Below, one piece after another: positions 16,576-25,964 of a stretch of 64,000 nucleotides of DNA. Positions within the stretch are counted from its first letter, which is position 1, and each line of letters begins with the position of its first letter. The position numbers and the translations under genes were made by a program. The notes beneath the pieces are model-generated. The model was not told where the DNA came from. It did not search any database and worked only from the letters and a program-made list of their open reading frames with translations. The DNA is from M3007 sp041741155 (GTDB lineage Bacteria > Bacteroidota > Bacteroidia > Chitinophagales > Saprospiraceae): assembly GCA_041741155.1 (NCBI GenBank), contig JBGSKO010000062.1:97078-161077 (forward strand), written 5' to 3'.

Positions 16576-19062
16576 ATGTCCAATCTTGCTGTCTCCCCCC
16601 TGCGCGCGGGGCTGTTTCTCGTCTGCGCCTTTTTGTTTTTCACCCCTGTTTTTTCTCAAAAAATAACCGGCACCGTCACGGATGCCGGCGGCGAGGGACA
16701 AGAATTTGCCACAATCACACTGCTCGCAACGCAGGATTCTGCCCTCTTGAAGGGCGCCCTGAGCGACGAACAGGGCCGCTTCGATTTTGAAGGCATACCG
16801 GCCGGCCGCTATTTCGTGCGCACCCAGCTCATGGGTCACCGGCCGGCAGACTCCGCTCCCTTCGATTTCGGAAAAACCGATTTGACCTTGCCAACCCTCG
16901 TGCTGGCGCCGCTCAGCCAGGAACTGCAGGAAGTGACCGTGGTGGCACAGAAAGCGCTCATCGAAGTGCAGGCCGACAAATTGGTATTCAACGTGGACGC
17001 CAGCCCCACCAATACCGGCCTGAATGCCCTCGAACTGCTGCGCAAAAGCCCTGGCGTGAGCCTCGACCAAAACGACAATATCAGCCTCAAAGGCCGGCAA
17101 AACGTCATGGTGCAGATCAACGGCAAACTCACACCCATGACCGGGCAGGACCTCGCGCAGTTTCTCCGCAGCCTGAATTCCAACGACATAGAGGCCATCG
17201 AAATCATTGCCACGCCCGGCGCCAAGTACGACGCCGAGGGCAATGCCGGAATCATCAACCTGCGCCTCAAAAAAGACAAACGCCTCGGTACCAATGGCTC
17301 CATCAGCCTCGGCTTCAACCAGGGTATTACGCCCAAGAGCGATGCCTCAGTGAGCGTGAACCACCGCGACCGCAAGGTCAATATTTTCGGCTCGGCCAGT
17401 ATGTTTCGCGGACGCTGGGACAATTTCATGCACCTGGATAACCGCGTGGGCGACCGTCATTTCAACCAGCGCAATAATTCCTACTGGTTCGCCCGGCCCA
17501 ATAATGCCCGCGTCGGCGTGGACTATTCGCCCAACTCGAAGCACACTTTTGGCGCCCTGGTGACCGGCGGGTATTTTATCCCCAACAACTGGTCCAAGGC
17601 TCGTACCGAGATCGGGAGTTTCTCTGAAAACCGCGTGGACTCCCTGCTCATCGCCGAAAATGAGGGCAGCATGCGCAACTGGAACAGCAATTTTAACCTC
17701 AATTACAAGTTCACCGACACCCTCGGCAATGAACTGAATATTGATGCGGACTACGGTGTTTTTCGCGACAGCAATACCATACTGAACCAGAATTTTTACC
17801 GGGATGCGGAAAATATCAACACGTTCAGCACCGCAGCATACCGCATGAACATGCCCCGCGCTATTGATATTCGATCCGTAAAGGTGGACTACGAACGGGC
17901 GCTGCGGATGTTTGGAGAAGAAAAAGACAGCAAGATCAGTGCCGGCGCCAAATACTCGGATGTGGCCACCGATAACACGTTCAATTTTTTGACGGTAGCG
18001 AACGGCGCCGAGACGTTCGACAACGATCGAAGCAACACCTTCGAGTACCGCGAGCGTATCGCGGCGGGCTATTTGAATGGCAACACAAAACTGGGAAAAC
18101 TCAGTCTGCAAGTTGGCCTGCGCGCCGAACACACCGATATCCGCGGCGACCTGCTGGCCTACAAGCCGGTTAATAACAAAACCGTGGACACGGCCTACCT
18201 CGCACTGTTTCCCAGTGCAGCCATCGGCTACTCCCTGAGCGACAACCACCAGCTAAATCTGACCTACCGCCGTTCCATTGACCGGCCGCGCTACCAGGAC
18301 CTCAATCCGTTTGAGTTTCGCATAGACGAGTTGAGCTACCGCCGCGGCAACCCCTTCATGCGCCCGCAGTTCACCCACACGGTGGAATTGGGCTGGACGC
18401 TGTTCCAGCGCGTCAACCTCAGCGCCAATTACTCCCAAACCCGCAACGCTTTTGCCAACATCACCGACCAGGAAATAGACCCCGTGACGGGCCAGCAACG
18501 TTTTTTCATTCAGGTGCGCAACCTGGCTACCCGCGACAACATCGGCATCAGCCTCAATACCCCGATCCCTGTGGCCAAATGGTGGAACGGCAACCTCAAT
18601 GTCTTTTACAACTATTCCATCAACAAAGCCGACTACGGCAACGGGCGCCTCATTGACCTGCGGGTTGGCGGCGGCGGATTCTGGACGCAACACACGTTCA
18701 CGCTTTCCAAAACCCTCAGCGCTGAAGCATCCGGATGGTTCAACTGGGGCGGCCTCTGGGGCGCCTTCGTCAACCGCCCGCAAGGGGTCATGGACGTGGG
18801 CGTAACCAAACGCCTTTGGGACGGCAACGGCACCCTGCGCGTGAGTTTCACCGACGTGTGGCGCACCGCCCGCTGGAGTTCCTTCACCGAAATCGGCAAC
18901 CTGTACATTGACGCCAGCGGCCGATGGGAAGGGCAACAACTCAAAATCAATATGACGTACCGCTTCGGAGGCGCCAATATCCAAGGTGCGCGGCGGCGGT
19001 CAACAGCAGCGGAAGAAGAGAGCAAACGGGCAAGCGGAGAAGGCAGCGGCGGCGGCGGGTAG
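16576..19062 (+). CDS. TonB-dependent-receptor-like outer-membrane beta-barrel protein with carboxypeptidase-regulatory-like domain
   Basis: The ATG at 16576 gives a signal peptide ending PVFSQ. It is followed by a CarboxypepD_reg-like/DUF4480 domain (KITGTVTDAGGEGQEFATITLLATQD...GRFDFEGIPAGRYFVRTQLMG, about 30-110). Next is a plug-like region (LNALELLRKSPGVSLDQND, VMVQINGKLTP, IEAIEIIATPGAKYDAEGNAGIINLRLKK) and a C-terminal outer-membrane barrel. The weak TonB box and barrel type fit the 'outer membrane beta-barrel family 3' proteins. The substrate is unknown. It ends in a Gly/Ser-rich tail beyond the barrel, which is odd for an outer-membrane protein. Confidence 0.82.
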   Translation: MSNLAVSPLRAGLFLVCAFLFFTPVFSQKITGTVTDAGGEGQEFATITLLATQDSALLKGALSDEQGRFDFEGIPAGRYFVRTQLMGHRPADSAPFDFGKTDLTLPTLVLAPLSQELQEVTVVAQKALIEVQADKLVFNVDASPTNTGLNALELLRKSPGVSLDQNDNISLKGRQNVMVQINGKLTPMTGQDLAQFLRSLNSNDIEAIEIIATPGAKYDAEGNAGIINLRLKKDKRLGTNGSISLGFNQGITPKSDASVSVNHRDRKVNIFGSASMFRGRWDNFMHLDNRVGDRHFNQRNNSYWFARPNNARVGVDYSPNSKHTFGALVTGGYFIPNNWSKARTEIGSFSENRVDSLLIAENEGSMRNWNSNFNLNYKFTDTLGNELNIDADYGVFRDSNTILNQNFYRDAENINTFSTAAYRMNMPRAIDIRSVKVDYERALRMFGEEKDSKISAGAKYSDVATDNTFNFLTVANGAETFDNDRSNTFEYRERIAAGYLNGNTKLGKLSLQVGLRAEHTDIRGDLLAYKPVNNKTVDTAYLALFPSAAIGYSLSDNHQLNLTYRRSIDRPRYQDLNPFEFRIDELSYRRGNPFMRPQFTHTVELGWTLFQRVNLSANYSQTRNAFANITDQEIDPVTGQQRFFIQVRNLATRDNIGISLNTPIPVAKWWNGNLNVFYNYSINKADYGNGRLIDLRVGGGGFWTQHTFTLSKTLSAEASGWFNWGGLWGAFVNRPQGVMDVGVTKRLWDGNGTLRVSFTDVWRTARWSSFTEIGNLYIDASGRWEGQQLKINMTYRFGGANIQGARRRSTAAEEESKRASGEGSGGGG

Positions 19063-19115
19063 GCATCCCGGGGGACTTTGTGTTAGCAAGAAGGGGCTAA
19101 AAATTTGATCCCTGC

Positions 19116-19133
19116 ATTTGCCCTCAGGCAAAT
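19116..19133. other. Hairpin between two convergent genes
   Basis: ATTTGCC (19116-19122) pairs perfectly with GGCAAAT (19127-19133) around the loop CTCA. It lies in the 79-base gap between convergent genes. There is no T-run, so it may be a weak terminator or a processing end. Confidence 0.4.
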
Positions 19134-19141
19134 CGCATGTA

Positions 19142-20278
19142 CTACTGGGCGCTAAAATCCCCTGGTGCTACTCCCGTCATTCTTTTAAACACCCGATTGA
19201 ATGTGGATTTTGAGTTAAATCCGCATTCCAGTCCGATGCCCAACAGCGAGTAGTGGCTCGTCGACGGATCTTGCAACATCACCTTGACTGCCTCGACGCG
19301 GTATGCGTTGACAAAATCATTGAAGTTTTTCCCGAATGCACTATTGATGACTGCCGACAGAACCGACTCGTTCGTGCCCAGCCGCTGGGCGAGCGCAGGC
19401 AGGGTAAGTTCCGGATCCAGGTAGGGGCTTTCATCGCGCATCAGGTTTTCGAGGCGTTCCTTCCAGCGGGTCAAATCCGCTTCGGTAAATTTTTCACTTT
19501 TTGTCCACTCCTGGGGAGCTCCCAAATCCTCCGGAGCAGGCGAAAAGTGCAAGGCCCGGGGCTGTTTTTGGGTGTATCCCTCAATAGCCAAATAGTAGAT
19601 GAGTGCAGCGTTGAACAGTTCATCCCACCAGTCATGCCAGAAGTCGAGTTGGAGCCATAAATCAATCAAGGTCATGCCCCAGCCGATAAGATTACTCGCA
19701 AAAAAGGCCAGCAAAAAATTTCGGAACCACACAAAACTAACCGTTTCTGTATCCGAAAACTGCGATGGCGCCCACTGAAGGTACTCCCGATACAGCTTGT
19801 AGGCCCAATAGAAATAGAGGACTTGCGAGCCGGCCCTTAGCGCGAGTTCGAGATAATCGAGACCCAGCGCCAGGTGAATTTCGGCTTCCCAATACTGGAC
19901 AAAATCAGCCCCTTGCGCAAATACGGCGATGTGGTAAACGGCATAGACCAGAAACGGGAGCGCATGTTTGAAATCGCTGCGCGAGCAGCGAAAATCAGCA
20001 TTAAACTGGCTTTTTAGGTAATAATACGCAAGTGGCGGCAGCAGCAGACTGAACGTGCGTGGAAAAAAATTCAACTCCTTCCACAGCATTTCGATTCCCG
20101 CAAAACCAAGCATGTACTCCCAAATCTCAAAGGCAAACGTGACCAACAGGCAGCCAAACAGCCCATCAGACAGACGCCCCTGCCGCCAGCCGCGTACAAA
20201 AAACAGTACGGCATAAAGCCAGCCCTGCACAAATGCAAACAGCAGGGGCGTCGAGTATAGGTTGAAATCGAAAATCAT
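19142..20278 (-). CDS. Membrane-anchored AraC-family transcriptional regulator
   Basis: Residues 1-240 hold about seven hydrophobic helices (for example FVQGWLYAVLFFVRGW and LLPPLAYYYLKSQF). The last 100 residues are an AraC/XylS helix-turn-helix pair: LTLPALAQRLGTNESVLSAVINSAFGKNFNDFVNAYRVEAVK and then LLGIGLECGFNSKSTFNRVFKRMTGVAPGDF. This 7TM-AraC layout is common in Bacteroidota and probably senses a membrane or periplasmic cue. It starts 3 bases after the stop of the DoxX-remnant gene, so the two are likely co-transcribed. Its target is unknown. Confidence 0.85.
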   Translation of the reverse strand: MIFDFNLYSTPLLFAFVQGWLYAVLFFVRGWRQGRLSDGLFGCLLVTFAFEIWEYMLGFAGIEMLWKELNFFPRTFSLLLPPLAYYYLKSQFNADFRCSRSDFKHALPFLVYAVYHIAVFAQGADFVQYWEAEIHLALGLDYLELALRAGSQVLYFYWAYKLYREYLQWAPSQFSDTETVSFVWFRNFLLAFFASNLIGWGMTLIDLWLQLDFWHDWWDELFNAALIYYLAIEGYTQKQPRALHFSPAPEDLGAPQEWTKSEKFTEADLTRWKERLENLMRDESPYLDPELTLPALAQRLGTNESVLSAVINSAFGKNFNDFVNAYRVEAVKVMLQDPSTSHYSLLGIGLECGFNSKSTFNRVFKRMTGVAPGDFSAQ

Positions 20279-20280
20279 TT

Positions 20281-21177
20281 TTAGAGTCGAAAAAGGTTGT
20301 TGGCTTTTGCTGCATCAACGGTGAAGAGCAACGTTTCCGGCACCGGGCCATTCCAGTATGCGCCGGAGCAAAGGTAGATTTTCGTACCTACCGGATACTG
20401 CACCTTCCAGGTTTGAAAAAAAGACAACCGACGGCTAAAGCCATTATTCGATCGCCCGGCGTCGTAGGGCAATTGCGCCCGCACATGCACCTGTCTCCCG
20501 AAAAAATGTTTCCCGGATACGTTGAAGGTAATCATCTCCAGTCCGCGCGAACGGGCAATAGTTTCCATGTCCGGATTTTCAGCGTCATTTTTGAGCGCCG
20601 CGGCCAGCTCGTTTTGCGCGTCGGCGGCGGCTTGTAGTTCCAGTTCGCGGCTGATTTTGTATTCTCTGGAGAGGTCAATTTTCCGTCCGGCATCGCTTGC
20701 CGACAGCACATATTTCAGTCGCCACTCGCCCTCCTTTTTTACATAAATCCGCGTGCCGACAGGCTTATTGTCGGACCGGGAGGCGAACGCACCCAGGCGG
20801 CAGCCATAGCCGATTCGTTTTTGGTTGACGGAATCGTAACAGCGGATGTCTAATTCCATACTTTTCAACGAGGCGTTGGAAAGCGTGAAACTGACCCTTG
20901 CCGGCGTGCCGGATTTTTGTTCCAACTCCGCAGATTTAGTGTTTTGCGAAAAACCCGGAGCGACAACGAGCAAGAATGCACCGGCGACAAGGGCTGCCTT
21001 TGAAAACCCGGAAGCTGGCCGACGCTTTTGTATAAGGCGGTCGAGCGAATACTGCCCGCTCCCTATTGCCGCTATGGAAATACCGCAGTAAAAGCGGAAA
21101 AGCGCATAAACAATTTCGAACGGATACGAACCCGATGGAGCCGAGCCAAAAAGAAGTGACTGAAGTGCCTTTTTCAT
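20281..21177 (-). CDS. Hypothetical protein with DoxX-like N-terminal remnant
   Basis: From the ATG at 21177, the first 40 residues (MKKALQSLLFGSAPSGSYPF, then EIVYALFRFYCGISIAAIG) look like the first helix of a Bacteroidota DoxX protein. The match then stops. A second hydrophobic segment AALVAGAFLLVVAPGFSQ resembles a complete signal peptide and is followed by about 220 soluble residues of no recognised family (SFTLSNASLKSMELDIRCYD; two similar 'GTRIYV/GTKIYLCSG' stretches). The protein may be a fusion of a truncated doxX with a secreted protein, or the true start may be a non-ATG codon before the second hydrophobic segment. Confidence 0.6.
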   Translation of the reverse strand: MKKALQSLLFGSAPSGSYPFEIVYALFRFYCGISIAAIGSGQYSLDRLIQKRRPASGFSKAALVAGAFLLVVAPGFSQNTKSAELEQKSGTPARVSFTLSNASLKSMELDIRCYDSVNQKRIGYGCRLGAFASRSDNKPVGTRIYVKKEGEWRLKYVLSASDAGRKIDLSREYKISRELELQAAADAQNELAAALKNDAENPDMETIARSRGLEMITFNVSGKHFFGRQVHVRAQLPYDAGRSNNGFSRRLSFFQTWKVQYPVGTKIYLCSGAYWNGPVPETLLFTVDAAKANNLFRL

Positions 21178-21331
21178 TTTCTGAAAATTTTGTTGTGTGA
21201 AAGAATGGCACAAAAGTCCGGGGCGCCGCCGCCGCCGATGCCTCAAAACAGGATTTGGGACGTGCCAAATCATGATTTGGGAAAGGCTCCAAATAGGCGG
21301 CATAGATTTCCGCCTCATTTGCATACGCGCA

Positions 21332-21364
21332 TTTGGTCTTGCAACATTTTTCAGTTTACATTTG
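21332..21364 (+). promoter_or_regulatory. TTTG-N21-TACATTTG promoter of the TonB-dependent receptor
   Basis: TTTG (21332-21335) and TACATTTG (21357-21364) match both Bacteroidota promoter parts with a 21-base spacer. Transcription should start near 21368, right at the palindrome that follows. The 221-base gap 21178-21398 otherwise contains only A/T-rich divergent leader. Confidence 0.7.
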
Positions 21365-21371
21365 TCAAATA

Positions 21372-21387
21372 TTTAGTCTTGTCTAAA
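21372..21387. promoter_or_regulatory. Candidate DtxR/MntR-type operator TTTAGTCTTGTCTAAA
   Basis: A 16-base near-perfect palindrome (arms TTTAG.C / G.CTAAA) sits just after the predicted transcription start and 11 bases before the ATG of the receptor. Form and length resemble operators of DtxR/MntR metal repressors. No such regulator is encoded in the window, so this is a motif-based inference. Confidence 0.45.
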
Positions 21388-21398
21388 TTTTTGATTCA

Positions 21399-23645
21399 AT
21401 GTTACGAAAAATACTTTTTGCGATAACCCTTTTCGCCTTCCATAACCTCGCGCTTGCCCAACAGGCGCCTCTGTCCCTCCACCTTGTGGACGACCGTACC
21501 GGCGAACCGCTGCCCTTTGCTACTATCCGTGCGATAGGGCTACCGTTCGGGGCAGTGGCCGATAGTTCCGGGCAAGCAACGCTTGCTTTGCCGGCCGATG
21601 TGCATTTTCTTGAAATTCAAGTAGCCATGCTCGGCTACGCGCCACAGACGCTTGTCGTCGGGCACGGAAAACCGCGCACCGAAATCCGCCTCGTCCCTTT
21701 GGACGGAACGCTCGGCGAGGTAGTGGTCAGCGGTACGTTAAAGCCGATGGCCCGCTCCGAAAGTCCTGTACCCATCGAAGTATATACCCCAAAATTTTTC
21801 AGGGCCAACCCCTCCCCCAGCCTGTTCGACGGCCTGAACATCGTGAACGGCGTACAGCCCCAACTGAATTGCAACGTGTGCAGCACCGGCGATATCCACA
21901 TCAACGGCCTCGAAGGCCCCTACACCATGGTGCTGATAGACGGCATGCCGATCGTGTCGGCGCTGTCCACCGTATACGGTCTGCAAGGCATCCCAACCAG
22001 CCTTATTGAGCGCATGGAGGTGGTGAAAGGTCCCGCCTCCACGCTCTACGGCTCTGAAGCAGTAGCCGGCCTGATCAACGTGATCACCAAGGATCCGCGC
22101 AACGCCCCGCGTTTCAGTCTGGATATGAACCACAGCACCCACGGCGAAACCACTGCCGATGTAGCCGGGCGCTTTGAAGCCGGCAAAGCCACGGGACTTT
22201 TGGCGGGCAATGTGTTCAACTTCCAGCGCCGCCGCGATGTGAACGGCGATAATTTCACCGACATCACCCTGCAAAAACGCGCCTCTTTGTTTGGGAAAAT
22301 AGCGTTCCAGCGCCCGCAAAATCGCCAGGCCGGCGTGGCCCTGCGCTACGTCTGGGAAGACCGTTTTGGTGGCGAACTGCAATGGACTCCCCGCTGGTAC
22401 GGCTCCGACAGTATTTACGGCGAGGCCATCCGTACCAACCGAGCCGAACTGATCGGCAACTGGCAACTCCCGCTCCGGGAACACATCGTGCTGGCCTACT
22501 CCTGGAACGCCCACGACCAGCGCTCGACTTACGGAACTACCCTGTACAATGCCCTCCAGCAGATTGGTTTCACCCAACTGACGTGGGATAAAACCCTTGG
22601 AAAAAAACACGAAGCCCTGCTCGGTCTGGCCCTGCGCTACACCTGGTTCGACGACAACACCCCCGTGACTGCCGCCCCCGAAACCCTGCAAAACCAACCC
22701 GCCCGAACCTGGCTGCCGGGGATTTTTGCACAGGATGATATTCGCATCAGCGACCGCCACCGCCTGCTACTCGGTTTGCGGTACGACTGGAACTCGGCGC
22801 ACGGACACGTCTTGTCGCCACGAGCCAACTGGAAATTCAGCCCCGACGACCGAAACACCTTCCGCCTTTCGGTTGGCAACGGCTACCGCGTGGCCAATGT
22901 ATTCAGCGAAGACCACGCCGCCCTTACCGGCGCCCGGCAGGTGGTACTGGCCGGCGACCTCCGCCCCGAGCGGTCCTGGAACACCAACCTGAATTATACC
23001 ACCAAATTTTTTCCTGCCTTCGGGTTTGTGGGCGTGGACGCCTCCATTTTTTACACCCATTTCAGCAACCGCATCCTCGCCGACTACATTACCGACCCCG
23101 ATCTGGTTATTTTCGACAACCTGGACGGCTACGCTGTGTCGCGTGGATTGACCCTGAATACGGACTGGAATTTTACCAACGGCCTGAAAATTCTCGCCGG
23201 CTGCACCTGGATGGATGTTTTTACCGAGGAAAAAGGGATGCGGCAGCCGCAACTGCACGCGCCACCGTTTTCGGCCACTTGGTCGGCCGCCTATACCTTT
23301 CCCAAATTACGGCTGACACTGGACTACACCGGTTCGCTCAGCAGTCCCATGCCGTTGCCGGTAGTTCCCAACGATTTCCGGCCCGACCGCTCGCCGTGGT
23401 TCAGTTTGCAAAACCTGCAAATCACCTGGAAAACCAAGGCGCCCCGCGATTTGGAACTATACGCCGGTGTAAAAAATTTGCTGAATTTCCTGCCCCTCGA
23501 CCCGTTGTTGCGGCCGTTCGATCCGTTCGACAAAACCGCAGACGACCCGGCGACCAATCCCAACGGCTACACTTTCGATACGGCGTACAATTATGCACCC
23601 ATGCAAGGGCGGCGGGTGTTGGTGGGACTTCGGGTTAAAATGTGA
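21399..23645 (+). CDS. TonB-dependent outer-membrane receptor, possibly metal-regulated
   Basis: The 748 residues have a signal peptide (to LALAQ) and a carboxypeptidase-regulatory-like domain (about 22-100, LSLHLVDDRTGEPLPFATIRA). The plug domain (about 108-230) contains CNVCSTGDIHINGLEGPYT, VLIDGMPIVSALSTVYG and IERMEVVKGPASTLYGSEAV. A C-terminal barrel ends RRVLVGLRVKM. The plug CxxC (CNVC) recurs in a Bacteroidota receptor subgroup. The DtxR-like palindrome over its start suggests iron or manganese control, but the ligand cannot be read from sequence. It diverges from the DoxX-remnant/AraC pair. Confidence 0.87.
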   Translation: MLRKILFAITLFAFHNLALAQQAPLSLHLVDDRTGEPLPFATIRAIGLPFGAVADSSGQATLALPADVHFLEIQVAMLGYAPQTLVVGHGKPRTEIRLVPLDGTLGEVVVSGTLKPMARSESPVPIEVYTPKFFRANPSPSLFDGLNIVNGVQPQLNCNVCSTGDIHINGLEGPYTMVLIDGMPIVSALSTVYGLQGIPTSLIERMEVVKGPASTLYGSEAVAGLINVITKDPRNAPRFSLDMNHSTHGETTADVAGRFEAGKATGLLAGNVFNFQRRRDVNGDNFTDITLQKRASLFGKIAFQRPQNRQAGVALRYVWEDRFGGELQWTPRWYGSDSIYGEAIRTNRAELIGNWQLPLREHIVLAYSWNAHDQRSTYGTTLYNALQQIGFTQLTWDKTLGKKHEALLGLALRYTWFDDNTPVTAAPETLQNQPARTWLPGIFAQDDIRISDRHRLLLGLRYDWNSAHGHVLSPRANWKFSPDDRNTFRLSVGNGYRVANVFSEDHAALTGARQVVLAGDLRPERSWNTNLNYTTKFFPAFGFVGVDASIFYTHFSNRILADYITDPDLVIFDNLDGYAVSRGLTLNTDWNFTNGLKILAGCTWMDVFTEEKGMRQPQLHAPPFSATWSAAYTFPKLRLTLDYTGSLSSPMPLPVVPNDFRPDRSPWFSLQNLQITWKTKAPRDLELYAGVKNLLNFLPLDPLLRPFDPFDKTADDPATNPNGYTFDTAYNYAPMQGRRVLVGLRVKM

Positions 23646-23705
23646 AATTTCACCACAGATTACGCAGATAATGCTTTACCAGAGGCCGGTACTACGTAGT
23701 TACAT

Positions 23706-24959
23706 TCATTCTTTATTTAACACCACTTTTCCTACGACCGCTGCGGACAATACGAACAGCACCAGCAAGTAGTACTGGAACGTCATCGGGCTAAAAAAGT
23801 AGAAGCAGCCCAGCACGGCATACAGCAAGACCACGCAAAGGGAGAACCCATCCACCCGGTCTTTCCAGCGGCGGTAGGCCCATAGCCCGAAGCCGAGCAG
23901 TACCAGCATAAGGGTTGCTTGCAGTACGCGGGCGAGGAATACCTGCTGCACTGCGTCGCCGGGAAAAAGGGCCTTCATGTTGATGCCGAAATACACGCCT
24001 TTTTCCATGCTCCACGACACGGGCGGGTCGCCCTGGCCAATCCATTGGGCTACCGCCCCGTCGTTGTGGTATTTTATGCCTGCGGCAAAAATGCCGGGGT
24101 CTTGCAGCCAAAACGGCACGATGTACAGCAACACGACACTCAGTGCCACCGCACCCCATACGCGGAAATTTGCCTGACGGGGATACTCCTGCCACAACAC
24201 GAACGCCAGCAAGGGCAGCCAAAACACCAACGTGTAGCGCGAAAGCACGCACAGAATGATGCCGATGGTGATCCACCGAAGGCTGCGACCCAGCAGTCCG
24301 GCAACCAGTACCAGATAATACGCCGCTACGACGATCTCGAAGCTGACTGGAACCTCCAGTTTGCCCCACAGGATAAAACCCCAAAGCCCCATCGAAGGCA
24401 GGAGCAACGCTGTGATGCGCGCGCCAACGGAGGCATTTTGTCGCCCTATCCAGTAGCCATACACCCCTGCCGCCAATACCAGCAGGATATAGCCCGACCA
24501 GCGGGTGTCTATTCCCAGCGCGTCGGAAATACCAATGGGCAGCCAATGCAGCGGCATGTACACGGGGTATGGCGCGTTGTAGCCAAGGTCCACGGGCGCG
24601 TAGGGCATTTCGCCCCGCATGAAGCGCTGGTACTGCGCTTCCAGCTGAGGCAGCACGTCGGAGTATTGACCGGGATCGGCGTATTGCACAAACAATTTGC
24701 GCAGTTCCTCGTAGCCAAGAAAAATAGAGAGCATACCACCCACGATCCAAAGTGCGGAAACACCGGGCTGCAGGGCGCGCAAGGATGGCGGAGCAGCAAG
24801 CGTTTGCCGCAGGCGCTGCCAAAAAAACAGCACTGCAATGCTCAGCGACACGAGGAAGAGTGCCAACGGATTCCCGTATTTGGTAAAAAGCTGCACCCCG
24901 TTGAAGGTGAGGTAGATTTGGACGATAAAAAGGAGGAAGGCAAGCGCTTTGATTTGCAT
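23706..24959 (-). CDS. Polytopic membrane glycosyltransferase-like protein (GT-C/DUF2029 type)
   Basis: The ATG at 24959 gives 417 residues with about eleven hydrophobic helices. Loops such as MRGEMPYAPVDLGYNAPYPVYMPLHWLPIGI and LSRYTLVFWLPLLAF resemble DUF2029/GT87 polyprenyl-phosphate-sugar transferases, in which the first periplasmic loop carries the acidic catalytic site. The exact donor and acceptor are unknown. The gene begins 14 bases after the DUF3137 stop, so the two are probably co-transcribed. A TTG at 24977 is an alternative start but would overlap the upstream gene. Confidence 0.6.
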   Translation of the reverse strand: MQIKALAFLLFIVQIYLTFNGVQLFTKYGNPLALFLVSLSIAVLFFWQRLRQTLAAPPSLRALQPGVSALWIVGGMLSIFLGYEELRKLFVQYADPGQYSDVLPQLEAQYQRFMRGEMPYAPVDLGYNAPYPVYMPLHWLPIGISDALGIDTRWSGYILLVLAAGVYGYWIGRQNASVGARITALLLPSMGLWGFILWGKLEVPVSFEIVVAAYYLVLVAGLLGRSLRWITIGIILCVLSRYTLVFWLPLLAFVLWQEYPRQANFRVWGAVALSVVLLYIVPFWLQDPGIFAAGIKYHNDGAVAQWIGQGDPPVSWSMEKGVYFGINMKALFPGDAVQQVFLARVLQATLMLVLLGFGLWAYRRWKDRVDGFSLCVVLLYAVLGCFYFFSPMTFQYYLLVLFVLSAAVVGKVVLNKE

Positions 24960-24973
24960 GGGGCGAAAATAAA

Positions 24974-25912
24974 TCAATTCAGCACATCCACCTCCCGCAA
25001 CACCTCCAACAACAAATTGATATCCTCATAAAACTCGCGCACCACCTCAAAACTGACCGTATTCCGAAACAACGACGGCTCCAACAGGTCCTTGTCGTGC
25101 GTGAGAGCGATGAATACCTTGTCATTGATGATGGACAGGTAGATTTCCTTTTGATGATTTTCCTCCTGAAACCGTTCGCGGAAACGGAGAATGGCGCGCT
25201 GGAGGTCGTCGGAAAGCACTTCGCGCAGGCGAACGTTGGGTGTGGCGTAGGTATCAAAATACTCCTCAAACTCGGCCGAAAGGTGTTTGCGTACGCGACG
25301 ACCACCAAAAAGGTGAAAGGCTCGTTCGCTGCGGCTGAGGTACTTGCGGTAGGCATCCGGCAGCAGCAGGATACCGCCCTGCATATCGGCGCGCTGGAAA
25401 TCGCCCCAAAGGAAAACGCCTTTGAAAACATAGTCGAGCCGGGTGCGGACTTCGGAAAATTCCCGCACGCGCAGTTCGCACAGTTCGAACGGCAGTTCGC
25501 GTACGCGCCCGGTGATCAGGTCTTCCGCCTGGTACTCGTCGGCGCGGGTAAAAATTTTACTGGACAGGAATTTTTCCTTTGGAATGCCGCCTTTGGCGCT
25601 GTACCGGAACGCGCTATGGTTGACGTCGTTGTCCATAAAATCGAGGACCAGTTCCACCACGCGCGGTTTGAACTCCTGATAATAGACCTGCACGCGGAAA
25701 ACGAGATAGGTGATCCAAAGCCCGACCGGTACAAGCAGCAGCAGGGTCACCGCAAAAATTCCAATATATATCTGCAAAAAAGCCACCCCCAGCAACAGAA
25801 ACACCGACAACCCCAACAGGCGAATGAGGCGGCGCCGGCGCTGCTCCAGATTCAGCAGCTCCGGATGGATGCTTTGGTTGTAAAAAAGTCGGAAGTCGTG
25901 GTAGGCGCGCAT
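24974..25912 (-). CDS. DUF3137 family membrane protein
   Basis: After a basic N-terminal helix, two hydrophobic helices (about residues 31-50 and 53-75) precede a soluble domain. That domain has the DUF3137 order: FRYSAKGGIPKEKFLSSKIF, DEYQAEDLITGRVRELPFELCELRV, FKGVFLWGDF, then a C-terminal helix-rich part ending VREFYEDINLLLEVL. In known members the first part reads '...I..E.F..SGLF....Y..ED...G'. Function is unknown; some homologues are annotated as galanin-like only by accident. It is cytoplasm-facing by the positive-inside rule. Confidence 0.8.
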   Translation of the reverse strand: MRAYHDFRLFYNQSIHPELLNLEQRRRRLIRLLGLSVFLLLGVAFLQIYIGIFAVTLLLLVPVGLWITYLVFRVQVYYQEFKPRVVELVLDFMDNDVNHSAFRYSAKGGIPKEKFLSSKIFTRADEYQAEDLITGRVRELPFELCELRVREFSEVRTRLDYVFKGVFLWGDFQRADMQGGILLLPDAYRKYLSRSERAFHLFGGRRVRKHLSAEFEEYFDTYATPNVRLREVLSDDLQRAILRFRERFQEENHQKEIYLSIINDKVFIALTHDKDLLEPSLFRNTVSFEVVREFYEDINLLLEVLREVDVLN

Positions 25913-25964
25913 TTTTAGTGCCGAGCGATGTATGGTATGAAAGGAGCGACCACACTACTGAACA

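Noticed and set aside
24974..25912. DUF3137 protein as a secretion or toxin component
   Set aside because: Two membrane helices and a conserved soluble domain are visible, but nothing in motif or neighbours supports a specific role.
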